NCBI RefSeq assembly: GCF_000424145.1 | Contig: NZ_KE384143.1 | Coordinates: 6,084 to 62,421, forward strand | Reading direction: 5' to 3' | From: Butyrivibrio sp. AC2005 | GTDB taxonomy: Bacteria > Bacillota > Clostridia > Lachnospirales > Lachnospiraceae | Length of the DNA stretch: 56,338 nt | Shown: positions 46,081 through 53,879 of the stretch, in pieces | Layout of the letters: each line of letters starts with the position of its first letter | Position numbering within the stretch: the stretch's first letter is position 1 | Made by a program: the position numbers and the translations under genes | The notes under the pieces: generated by a model | Told to the model about the DNA's origin: nothing | Database searches by the model: none | What the model saw: the letters and a program-made list of their open reading frames with translations, nothing else

Positions 46081-46198
46081 ATGAGTGTAGATGAGAACCT
46101 GAGACACCGCGTGCGGTGGAGAAGGCGCACGAGGTCCGGGGGACCTCGGCTTTGCGCGGACCGAAGCAGAGCGAAGATTGAATCTCTCTATCGCTATT
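46081..46198 (+). other. GC-rich structured stretch, possible RNA
   Basis: This non-coding stretch is far richer in GC than its neighbours. It can form CACCGC-GT-GCGGTG (about 46105-46118) and CGAGGTCC-GGG-GGACCTCG (about 46130-46148), the latter enclosed by GCGCA/TGCGC. It ends in a tRNA 3'-end-like segment. I do not recognise it. Confidence 0.45.
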
Positions 46199-46240
46199 AG
46201 AAAGAGAATTCCTAGGAGTTCTCTTTTTGTCGTTGTGAGA
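46171..46240 (+). repeat. Decayed copy of the tRNA-Met 3' end plus terminator
   Basis: From GCGAAGATTGAATCTCTCTA through CGCTATTA, then AAAGAGAATTCCTAGGAG and TTCTCTTTTT, this matches the real tRNA 3' part and its terminator (46008-46080) at roughly 80% by eye. The T-loop has lost a base and the stem no longer pairs well, but the terminator still folds. Confidence 0.75.
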
Positions 46241-46247
46241 ACAATAA

Positions 46248-46305
46248 TTGACTTGAATCAAAAAACAACCTACAATATTAATTATAATTTGACAAATGAG
46301 GTTGT
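46248..46305 (+). promoter_or_regulatory. Promoter and possible SD-masking repeat for the charged-protein/HipA pair
   Basis: TTGACT (46248-46253), 17 nt, TACAAT (46271-46276). An inverted repeat ACAACCT (46264-46270) / AGGTTGT (46299-46305) spans the -10 and the SD (GAGG, 46298-46301). It may be an operator for autoregulation. It masks the SD only if transcripts start further upstream. Confidence 0.65.
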
Positions 46306-46309
46306 ATGT

Positions 46310-47158
46310 ATGGGCGAACTTTTAAAAACATTAGAGAATAATAAAAAAGAACTCCTTATTAGAAAACAAATGCTGGAAGAAGATATCATAAAGTACAGTA
46401 TTCCGGGATATATAAATATAAAGAATATCCGTGGAAGAGAGACTTTTTATCTTCAATTTAAAGATAAGTATTATCAGATGATTTCTGTATATTTGTCAAA
46501 AGATAAACTCGCTTTGTGTGAATATGCTTTTGATAAAAAAACTTCATTAGAAGCTGAACTAAAGACTATAGAAGAAGACCTGGAGCTATTGAAAAATATA
46601 CCGGTGCATATTGATAGTAACCAAAGTGATAAAAGAATATTAGATGATGCTATTGGTTTAAGTGCAAAGTACAAGCTTTTATTTCATATTAAAAAGGATG
46701 CCCAACCAGGGAAATATTTTATAGTTTTTTATGGAAAAAAGAAAGTATACGAGATTCCTATGATATACGTTAATGAGCGTTATCATACCAGGATATCTGA
46801 ATATATATGTTCTGCTTCCTGTATGGTAGATGAAGCTGCAGATGAGATGCTTAAGGAAAAACAAACTCCAAGTGGCAATGAAAGACGTAGCTCATTGGAA
46901 GCACAGACTAAAACAGGTGTAAAGTATTCATATGAAGAATTGGATATGACATATTTAGTAAGCTTTTACTACAAGAAAAAGAAATATACGATAGAGTATG
47001 AGCCATATTTTATAAATGAAGAAAAAAGGAAAGATCTTGAAATATCCAGAATGGGATTTTATGTTGAGGATTTCTTAAAAAACTTGAAGTTTAAAGAAGG
47101 GGTATCCAAATATAATGAGCGAAAACAGACTGTTCATTCTAAAACAAAAAAATCATGA
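46310..47158 (+). CDS. Unrecognised charged protein, partner gene of the HipA-like kinase
   Basis: It has 282 aa, no signal peptide and no membrane segment. A Lys/Glu-rich helical start (TLENNKKELLIRKQMLEED) looks like a coiled coil, and a second such stretch lies at ~80-100. The middle and C-terminal parts share a similar beta-style pattern: YLQFKDKYYQMISVYLS, YFIVFYGKKKVYEIPMIYV and YLVSFYYKKKKYTIEYEPYF. This suggests three related beta domains each built on an F/Y-x-K-K-x-Y strand. No helix-turn-helix of HipB type is visible. The frame opens at 46178 but ATG 46310 with GAGG 8 nt before is the start. It overlaps the kinase gene by 44 nt. Confidence 0.75.
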   Translation: MGELLKTLENNKKELLIRKQMLEEDIIKYSIPGYINIKNIRGRETFYLQFKDKYYQMISVYLSKDKLALCEYAFDKKTSLEAELKTIEEDLELLKNIPVHIDSNQSDKRILDDAIGLSAKYKLLFHIKKDAQPGKYFIVFYGKKKVYEIPMIYVNERYHTRISEYICSASCMVDEAADEMLKEKQTPSGNERRSSLEAQTKTGVKYSYEELDMTYLVSFYYKKKKYTIEYEPYFINEEKRKDLEISRMGFYVEDFLKNLKFKEGVSKYNERKQTVHSKTKKS

Positions 47159-48371
47159 TGTCGCTGTTCTTCAGCTTTCCTTGGAAGGTGATATAGAAAA
47201 CTATGAAATAATCAATCCTGCAAGGATGCCTTACCTCGGATCCACAGAGAGTAAACACTTATATTCATGGTGGAAGGATAGAGCCATCCCGGAGGGGAGA
47301 GCCAGACTTGTAGAACTTCTAAAGGAATATAAATGCGAGAGCCCGCAGGAATTACTTATGAAGAATCTTGGGCTTAGCCTTACTGATACCTATTGGATAT
47401 CCCCTGCAGAACTTGACCTTACGTGGGAAGAAGTAAATCTGTTTGATAATGGCGAGGAAACAATTGATTTTCACGACGGTGAGGGAAGGGTTCATTATTC
47501 GAACAGTAAAGATGCTGCTCTGGGTGGACATTTGGAAAAGCATTCTTTAAAAATTGATGATATCTGGTATTTGGATAAGAATAGTGATCCCAAATATTCC
47601 AATGGGCTTTTGAATGTAAATGAACTATTTGCTTCATTAGTACATGAGAGGCAAGGCTTTAAGGAATATGTCAGATATGAATTGTTAAATGAAGATGGGG
47701 AAATAAATAAACTATGCAGATGCAGATATTTTACTGATGAAAATCATGAGTTCGTTTCTGCATATGAAGTATCAGGCGGATTTCATAATTCTGAGGAATA
47801 TAATGGTGAAGCAGAACTTGAACATTTTATCAGAACCTGCACTGATTTTGGGCTTAAAAGAGAATATGTCTCCAATTTTATTGACTATATGATTTTGACG
47901 GATTTTGCTATATCCAATTCAGATAGGCATTGGAATAATTTTGGAATTATCAGAGATAGCGAAACATTGGAGTTTCTTTCGTTAGCACCTATCTATGATA
48001 ATGGTAATTCCATGTTTTTTGATGCTTATAATACTTTGAACAGGCCTACAATTCTAAAACTGGAAGATGCAGGTATAATGAAGCGAGAAACAGAGAGACT
48101 AAATAAACTTGTAAAGGATAGAAGTCTGATAAACATGGATTTGCTTCCTTATCCGGAGGAGGTTCGGAGATTTTATACTGAGCATGGTATTGATCGGACT
48201 AAGACAAATATCATAATGGAGTCTTATTCAAACAAAATTGATTTACTTATGGAGTATCAGCATGGAATCTCCATTGGATATAACATTGAAATGTATGAAT
48301 ATGGCGATGAGGTTCCTGTAAAAAATAGAAAATTCAATCCCCAATTTTTGATGAGAGACCTGACTTATTAA
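47115..48371 (+). CDS. HipA-like serine/threonine kinase
   Basis: It has 418 aa. The C-terminal lobe is clearly HipA-type: DYMILTDFAISNSDRHWNNF gives the catalytic Asp270, His272 and Asn275, and APIYDNGNS gives the metal-binding Asp295. The N-terminal part carries the clostridial HipA-like signature SWWKDRAIPEGRARL and a YWISPAELDLTWEEVNLFD block. The nucleotide-loop region (YLDKNSDPKYSNG, ~153-165) is diverged from the usual glycine-rich loop. HipA kinases phosphorylate translation or other core proteins and act as toxins or regulators. SD AAGAAGGGG lies 12 nt before ATG. The partner gene overlaps it. Confidence 0.85.
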   Translation: MSENRLFILKQKNHDVAVLQLSLEGDIENYEIINPARMPYLGSTESKHLYSWWKDRAIPEGRARLVELLKEYKCESPQELLMKNLGLSLTDTYWISPAELDLTWEEVNLFDNGEETIDFHDGEGRVHYSNSKDAALGGHLEKHSLKIDDIWYLDKNSDPKYSNGLLNVNELFASLVHERQGFKEYVRYELLNEDGEINKLCRCRYFTDENHEFVSAYEVSGGFHNSEEYNGEAELEHFIRTCTDFGLKREYVSNFIDYMILTDFAISNSDRHWNNFGIIRDSETLEFLSLAPIYDNGNSMFFDAYNTLNRPTILKLEDAGIMKRETERLNKLVKDRSLINMDLLPYPEEVRRFYTEHGIDRTKTNIIMESYSNKIDLLMEYQHGISIGYNIEMYEYGDEVPVKNRKFNPQFLMRDLTY

Positions 48372-48438
48372 CTGATAAGATTAAGGGGAAGATAGGAAAA
48401 TGACACTATATTGCGTACTTTTTATGTCAATTTAACAT

Positions 48439-48456
48439 GAGGTTTTGTGATATACT
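48439..48456 (+). promoter_or_regulatory. Extended -10 promoter candidate for the ATPase pair
   Basis: TGATATACT (TG at 48448-48449, TATACT at 48451-48456) fits an extended -10. The -35 is weak. The ATPase gene may thus be transcribed separately from the kinase. Confidence 0.45.
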
Positions 48457-48506
48457 AACTAATGAAGTATTATTACATTTATTGATAAGAATTGAAGGAT
48501 GGATAT

Positions 48507-49685
48507 ATGTTACGTAGCATTCATATAGAAAATTTTAAATCATTGGTGAATTTTTCTGCTGATTTTAATACAGTCACAGCGCTTATTGGTAATAACTCGG
48601 TTGGCAAAAGCTCATTATTACAGGCAATGCAATTTGTTTTTGGTTCCATCAAGGATGATTACGATGTTTTGTTAAAAAACAGAGCCTTAAAGGTAGAAAA
48701 CATTAAATCAAAATTAACTAAAAATAATAAAATTAAGTTTGATTTATCGCTTGCAATAAGTGCGGATGATGGTTCAATTTATGATTATAAATGGAGAACA
48801 GATATTAGTGCTAATAATACTAAAAATGAGATGAGTCTTCTCTATGAATGTATAGAGGCTGATGGGGAGGTGTTGATTGAATATAGTCCGAAAGACAAAG
48901 GGCACTTATATGTAAAACCTGGGAACGAAGACTTTGACGGAGATATTTATTTTGGAGATGGTTTTGTTTTTAAATCTTCAGTACTTAAAAATTTAAATAA
49001 GAAAAATGAATTTGATAAGCGCCTTACCTTGTTCATAGAACATGCTAGTAATTTTATGTCTTTTGAAATGCTTAATCCTGATAATATGAGACAGAGTAGC
49101 AGAGGTTTGTCTGATGTTATCGGACCTTCTGGAAAAAATTTACCATCATATATTAAAAAGATGAGTGATGAGCAGAAGAATAGTTTTATTAAGAAAATAA
49201 AGTGGCTTTTAGGCGACAGGGTAAGTGAAATTGGCACAGTGACAACTGGGCAATATCATTGGACACAGATAACTGTGAAGGAAGAGTATAAAGATTCTGC
49301 TATAAAAATCACATCACGAGATTTAAGTGATGGTATGTTAAGAATCATTGCAGTTGTGGCTATAAGTGAAATCAGTAGAGGAAATGCCATTTTTCTTTTT
49401 GATGAAGTAGAGAATGGAATAAATATCCATTATATAGAAAAACTGGTTCAGCTTTTCAAGGATATGTGCAAAGATACAGGAAATCAGGTCATTTTTACGA
49501 CTCACAGTACCTTATTCATGGATTATATTGATGCAGATTCTATTTTGATGTTTGAACGCAATGAAAATGGCGGTACAGAAGCCAAGAAGATATTTGCAAC
49601 AGAACTAATGAAAAAGCGCTTGAATTATATGTACCCTGGAGAAATAATACTCAATTTGGAGAGCAATGCTATTTCGGGGGAATAA
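48507..49685 (+). CDS. OLD/AAA15-type ABC-like ATPase
   Basis: It has 392 aa. Walker A is IGNNSVGKSS (28-37) after the family's N-terminal RSIHIENFKSL. The signature-like SRDLSDGMLRI, Walker B IFLFDEVENGI and the H-motif FTTHSTLF follow in the order of SMC/OLD-like ATPases. There is no TOPRIM domain in this chain; the region after the ATPase is only ~60 residues. The nuclease-like part may be the next gene. The frame opens with TTG 48492, but ATG 48507 has AGGA 7 nt upstream. It is related to RloA, AbiL and AriA ATPases of phage defence. Confidence 0.87.
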   Translation: MLRSIHIENFKSLVNFSADFNTVTALIGNNSVGKSSLLQAMQFVFGSIKDDYDVLLKNRALKVENIKSKLTKNNKIKFDLSLAISADDGSIYDYKWRTDISANNTKNEMSLLYECIEADGEVLIEYSPKDKGHLYVKPGNEDFDGDIYFGDGFVFKSSVLKNLNKKNEFDKRLTLFIEHASNFMSFEMLNPDNMRQSSRGLSDVIGPSGKNLPSYIKKMSDEQKNSFIKKIKWLLGDRVSEIGTVTTGQYHWTQITVKEEYKDSAIKITSRDLSDGMLRIIAVVAISEISRGNAIFLFDEVENGINIHYIEKLVQLFKDMCKDTGNQVIFTTHSTLFMDYIDADSILMFERNENGGTEAKKIFATELMKKRLNYMYPGEIILNLESNAISGE

Positions 49686-49735
49686 AAACTTCTGGCAGGT
49701 ATGATATACGAATAAGATATGTGGCAGGGATAATC

Positions 49736-50473
49736 ATGGAAACAGAGATAGTAATAGCTGTAACCGGTGAGGGTGAAACCGATTATGGATCGGAGAAATA
49801 CAATAAAAAGAAGGCATATAATGAATGGAAATGGGGACCGATAGCTGAATATATAAATGCTATTGCTGCTGAAAAAGAGAAGGTTATAAAACTTGTTCCA
49901 ATAGATAGACGTGATGTTGAAGCAATACGCTTGGGCAGAAACGCAATGGGGCTGGTAGGAAAAAGTATACCTGCTAAAAAGTTTACAAATTTGATGCAGG
50001 AAAAGGATTTAAAAGTTGGTATTTATTATTGTGATACTGATAAGAAATCTGGCTCAAAAAACGATAAAAAGACTGCTCAAAAAGAAAATGAACAGGTTCA
50101 CGCAGAGGTAACAAAGGGGTTGGAGAGCGATAATATAAAAGCCATTCCAATGGTACCATTAAGAATGATTGAATCCTGGATTATGGGTGATATCCCAGCT
50201 ATAGAGAAAACCCTGGACATAACTATACCTGATAAACTTCGCCCCAAAGATCCTGAATTGCTATGGGGAGATAAAGAAGACCCAAAAAGTAATTATCCTA
50301 AAAACTACTTGGATAGGATGATACAAAACAGTGACAAAAAATGCAAAGCCTATAAATCTTCAAAGGACATATTTGTAGAATTTGCTCAAAATGCTGAATT
50401 ATGCAACCTGAGAAATAATTGCAGCATTAGCTTTGAAAGGTTTTATAAGGAATTTGTTGAAATGTTGGGGTGA
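49736..50473 (+). CDS. DUF4276/RloB-like protein with TOPRIM-like motifs
   Basis: It has 245 aa from ATG 49736; GTG 49721 is the alternative. Motifs in order: an acidic glycine motif TGEGETDYG near the N-terminus, a strand with paired acids IYYCDTDKKSG (~90-100), VPLRMIESWIMGD (~142-154), and WGDKEDPKSNYPKNYLDRMI (~181-200). This order (EGxTE, DxD, ExWxxxD, PK) fits DUF4276-type OLD-associated TOPRIM-like proteins. Such proteins pair with AAA15 ATPases. It is the last gene of the module and a terminator follows. Nuclease activity is inference. Confidence 0.7.
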   Translation: METEIVIAVTGEGETDYGSEKYNKKKAYNEWKWGPIAEYINAIAAEKEKVIKLVPIDRRDVEAIRLGRNAMGLVGKSIPAKKFTNLMQEKDLKVGIYYCDTDKKSGSKNDKKTAQKENEQVHAEVTKGLESDNIKAIPMVPLRMIESWIMGDIPAIEKTLDITIPDKLRPKDPELLWGDKEDPKSNYPKNYLDRMIQNSDKKCKAYKSSKDIFVEFAQNAELCNLRNNCSISFERFYKEFVEMLG

Positions 50474-50521
50474 TATTTAAATTTATAATAAGCTGATAGA
50501 AGCAATTGTATAGACTTTGGC

Positions 50522-50553
50522 TAAAAGGGAATCCAAAAGGGTTCTCTTTTTTT
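50522..50553 (+). terminator. Terminator closing the putative defence segment
   Basis: AAAAGGGAATCC-AAAA-GGGTTCTCTTTT with T7 following; the stem has two G-T pairs. The TTCTCTTTTTTTGCTGTGA side resembles the tRNA-Met terminators at 46044 and 46199. Confidence 0.8.
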
Positions 50554-50647
50554 GCTGTGATTTACAAATAGCCTCCCCAAAGGGATAACTTTAGGATATA
50601 ATACTAAACTGTGTGACTATGGAGTAGTTCTTATAAGGATAGTTATT

Positions 50648-52267
50648 ATGAGTAAGAAAAAGATTTTGGAAATAATAATATGCACTTGTTGTTTAATAGT
50701 GATATTTATGAATGCATTTCATCATATGGGAAAGAAGAAAGGGCTGTTTTTAGATGAAGCACTCACTTTTAATTTTTCCAATAATACAGTTTTTACGATG
50801 GGGCAATTTTTTAGTGATTTAAAGGAAATGACTTTATCTGAAATTGGGAGTAATGCCTTAAGTAAATATGATAATAAAAATGTATGGTTATCACATGATG
50901 AAATAGAAGCGACATATACTGCTAAAGACAATAAATTCAATTATTTTAATACCTATTTGATACAGCTAGGAGATGTGCATCCACCTCTATATTATATGGT
51001 GGTTCATACAATATCATCTCTTTTTCCGGGAATGCATTTTTATTATGTGGGCTTTATAACAAACTTATTTTTTTTAATGGGGACATGTGTTTTAATTTAT
51101 AGGTTATGCATGTTGATTTTTGGTAATAATATATGTGCTATTGCGTGCACCCTCTTTTATGGATTGAGCTTTGACTTTATTAATAGTGTGACTTTTTTTC
51201 GTATGTATGCGATGTTGACATTTTGGGGGATACTACTGGTTTATCTAAACGTTATTTGGGCAGACGCAGGATTTGACTATGCTTCTCATATAACTAAGCT
51301 GATTTGTATTGTGGAATTAGCTGCTATGTTAACACAGTATTTCGCTGTCTTTATAATTTTGCCCATTTTTGTATTGAACATTATTCTTATTAAAAAAATT
51401 GGTAATTCTATAAAGCCGTATGTAAAAGGTCAGTTTATAACAGGTTTTTTGTATTTTTTGGTTTGGCCAATTTCTATAATGCATATTCTGTTTACGAATC
51501 GTGGGGGAGATGTGGCTACTGGTATTTATAAGAATACTTTTTTAGGAAGAGTATTTGCTTATAGATATTACCTTGTAAATAGTATATTTGGAGGAGCAAA
51601 GAAAATTGCCGCTGCTGTAGTTATTCTATTGATTGTTGCTATATGTTTAAAATGCTATCAAATGTTTAAAGAGAAAAAGCGAATAGCCAATCATAGGGAT
51701 GGAGATAAAAACTATGCTATTACATATATACTTATAGTTGGCATTTTTTACTACATTGTTGCATGCAAACTTTCACCTTGGGTTGTAGATAGATATGTTA
51801 TGCCTGCTATACCGATGATTTGTATAATTATTATCTATTTCCTGGAGTATTTATTTTCTCGAATAATTAGGAATAAGAATATCAGTGGTTTGGTTCTGAT
51901 ATGTATATCTCTGATATTATTTGGAAGATGGTGCATAAGGCAAAATCCTTATTACTTATATAATCAACCTGATAGAATAGATTATAAAAATACCTATGAA
52001 TCATATGATGCGCTAATTATAGATGATGATCGTCAATATTATTACGCTGAAATAATGGGAAGCTTTGAACATCCCAATATTTACAATACGGAGTTTTCAA
52101 ATAAAGAAGAAGTATTAAAAATATTAGAAAAAGAGCAAAATTGTGTTGTGTATATTAGTAAATATATAACTAATGATGCAATTACATATTTTGATAATCA
52201 TGATTGCAAATTAAATAAAGTGGATTATTCGACGGATGCATATGATATATTTATTTCTGCTAACTAG
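50648..52267 (+). CDS. GT39/ArnT-like membrane glycosyltransferase
   Basis: It has 539 aa with about ten to eleven membrane segments. The first extracellular loop has the acidic motif FLDEALTF (~34-41), and HPPLYYMV follows at ~112-119 in the style of PMT/ArnT/GT83 enzymes, which use lipid-linked sugars. A soluble C-terminal domain of ~100 residues follows the last helix. It probably glycosylates a cell-envelope polymer or protein. Low GC and many AT-rich codons set it, and the genes after it, apart from the purL-car region, suggesting acquired DNA. Confidence 0.85.
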   Translation: MSKKKILEIIICTCCLIVIFMNAFHHMGKKKGLFLDEALTFNFSNNTVFTMGQFFSDLKEMTLSEIGSNALSKYDNKNVWLSHDEIEATYTAKDNKFNYFNTYLIQLGDVHPPLYYMVVHTISSLFPGMHFYYVGFITNLFFLMGTCVLIYRLCMLIFGNNICAIACTLFYGLSFDFINSVTFFRMYAMLTFWGILLVYLNVIWADAGFDYASHITKLICIVELAAMLTQYFAVFIILPIFVLNIILIKKIGNSIKPYVKGQFITGFLYFLVWPISIMHILFTNRGGDVATGIYKNTFLGRVFAYRYYLVNSIFGGAKKIAAAVVILLIVAICLKCYQMFKEKKRIANHRDGDKNYAITYILIVGIFYYIVACKLSPWVVDRYVMPAIPMICIIIIYFLEYLFSRIIRNKNISGLVLICISLILFGRWCIRQNPYYLYNQPDRIDYKNTYESYDALIIDDDRQYYYAEIMGSFEHPNIYNTEFSNKEEVLKILEKEQNCVVYISKYITNDAITYFDNHDCKLNKVDYSTDAYDIFISAN

Positions 52268-52307
52268 GAAAGGGAATCTGAGAAAAGATTGTTAAAGTAA
52301 AGGTCAA

Positions 52308-53681
52308 ATGACGAACGACTATTTATACCTTATTGAAATAATACTGAGAAGGGAAACAGAAGGGATTACTCTAACTAATCAGTTTATATTGTTGATATTG
52401 GAAGTGCTTGCTGTTTTTGGTTCCGGGATAATTTTGCATAAAAAGAAATATATTTCATATCGTAGGCTATTTCAGATATTCCTGCTTGTTGCTTATGCAG
52501 GAGTGCTTATGTCATTTACAGTTTTGAGACGCCAACCTGGTTCTAGAATTGGGATTGTAAATTTGGATGTGGATTTGGGCGTTACAGCTAATGGAATATA
52601 TTCAATATGGAAAGTGATTTTTAATGGCCTTAATATCATTTTATTTGTTCCTTGGGGATTTGTTGTTTGTTCATTTTTTAAGAACAGGGGATTTTTATTT
52701 AGAATATTAGCCTCTACTGTAATTGGAAGTGTTACAAGCTTGTTTTTGGAATGCATTCAGTTACTTACAGGAACAGGTAGGTTTGAGGTGAATGATTTGA
52801 TAACTAATACAGTAGGAACATTTATTGGTGCTGTAATATTAGCCGTTGGCTTAAGCATAATGAATATTAGAGGCAGACGAAAGAAGGATATTAAGGAAAG
52901 GAGAGATTTGGTGAAAAAAAAGCTGTCAATATTGGTTGGTATCATCCTGATAGCAGCTGCTGCTATGTTGCGGATTTCTCATGGGGATGAAGATATTTTA
53001 AAAAGAAATTATAATACAACGTTTTTTAGTAATTTTAATATTCCGAATGTTTTTAAATTTCGGAAGTCAACATGGGGGGCAGCACAAAAGTATGACTTGG
53101 TATGGAAAGCTGAAAATGTGCAGTATAAAGATGGAAAGATGAGCCTTAAGATAGACAGAGATGAAGCAGGACCAACGGGAGGGGAAATAAGTACAAAAAA
53201 GAAATTTGGCTTTGGACTGTATCAAGTAAGAATGAAGTCTATTAAAAATAATGGTGTTGTTTCTGCTTTCTTTAACTATTCTCGCGATGGACAAAAGGGA
53301 ACGGAGATTGATATTGAATTCTTGGGCTATGATACTACAAAAGTTCAGTTTGACTATTATACAGATTGTGTAGGCGGACATGAATATCTATATGATCTTG
53401 GGTTTGATTCTTCAGAAGAATATCATGATTATGCCTTTGACTGGTCAAAAGATTCAATTAAATGGTATGTAGATGGGGAAATGGTATATGAGGCAAATAC
53501 TGATATTCCTCAGATGGAAGCTTATATATTTATGTCTGCATGGCCGGGAGATTTCCCAGATTGGCTTCGTGAATATGATGGCAAAGTGCCACTTTATGCG
53601 TATTACGACTGGTGTTCTTATACAAGTAAAGAACAAGTTGAAAATGATATATCCAGCAATGAAGAAAGTAAAACAGAATAG
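52308..53681 (+). CDS. In-frame fusion of a VanZ membrane domain and a GH16 glycosidase domain
   Basis: It has 457 aa. Residues 1-190 form a VanZ domain with five hydrophobic segments (ILFVPWGFVVCSFF, SLFLECIQLL, GRFEVNDLITNT). A Lys/Arg-rich stretch (GRRKKDIKERRDLVKKK) is followed by another hydrophobic helix (~205-220). The C-terminal ~225 residues are GH16: WGAAQKYDLVWKAENV and the catalytic EIDIEFLGYD (nucleophile and acid/base Glu). GTG at 52911, preceded by GGAGAG with 5 nt spacing, starts KKKLSILVGIILIAAAAM, which itself looks like a signal peptide. A separate secreted GH16 protein may thus be made from the same gene. Confidence 0.85.
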   Translation: MTNDYLYLIEIILRRETEGITLTNQFILLILEVLAVFGSGIILHKKKYISYRRLFQIFLLVAYAGVLMSFTVLRRQPGSRIGIVNLDVDLGVTANGIYSIWKVIFNGLNIILFVPWGFVVCSFFKNRGFLFRILASTVIGSVTSLFLECIQLLTGTGRFEVNDLITNTVGTFIGAVILAVGLSIMNIRGRRKKDIKERRDLVKKKLSILVGIILIAAAAMLRISHGDEDILKRNYNTTFFSNFNIPNVFKFRKSTWGAAQKYDLVWKAENVQYKDGKMSLKIDRDEAGPTGGEISTKKKFGFGLYQVRMKSIKNNGVVSAFFNYSRDGQKGTEIDIEFLGYDTTKVQFDYYTDCVGGHEYLYDLGFDSSEEYHDYAFDWSKDSIKWYVDGEMVYEANTDIPQMEAYIFMSAWPGDFPDWLREYDGKVPLYAYYDWCSYTSKEQVENDISSNEESKTE

Positions 53682-53879
53682 CTATCAGAAAGCTACAAAA
53701 TAGCGCATTCATTGAAAATGATGTGTGGTTGGTCCTGAGCTTAGAGAATCAAATATAGTTGGTCTCGTATTTAGAAAGCAAAGCGTGTATTAAAAGCTAG
53801 GGCCTCGTGCAAAATTTTAATAAATTGAAAGTGACACGACTTCTGTGTTTTACATTATAGTTGAACTGGAGATTAAAAT
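53682..53879. other. Intergenic region with an imperfect direct repeat
   Basis: GTTGGTC is repeated at about 53728 and 53758, followed by related TTAGAGAATCAAA / TTAGAAAGCAAA. No gene is seen. Confidence 0.4.

Noticed and set aside
46001..46261. 86-codon minus-strand frame ending in GGFEPSTPRV
   Set aside because: It reads antisense through tRNA-Met and its terminator; this tail is a well-known false protein produced by tRNA sequence.
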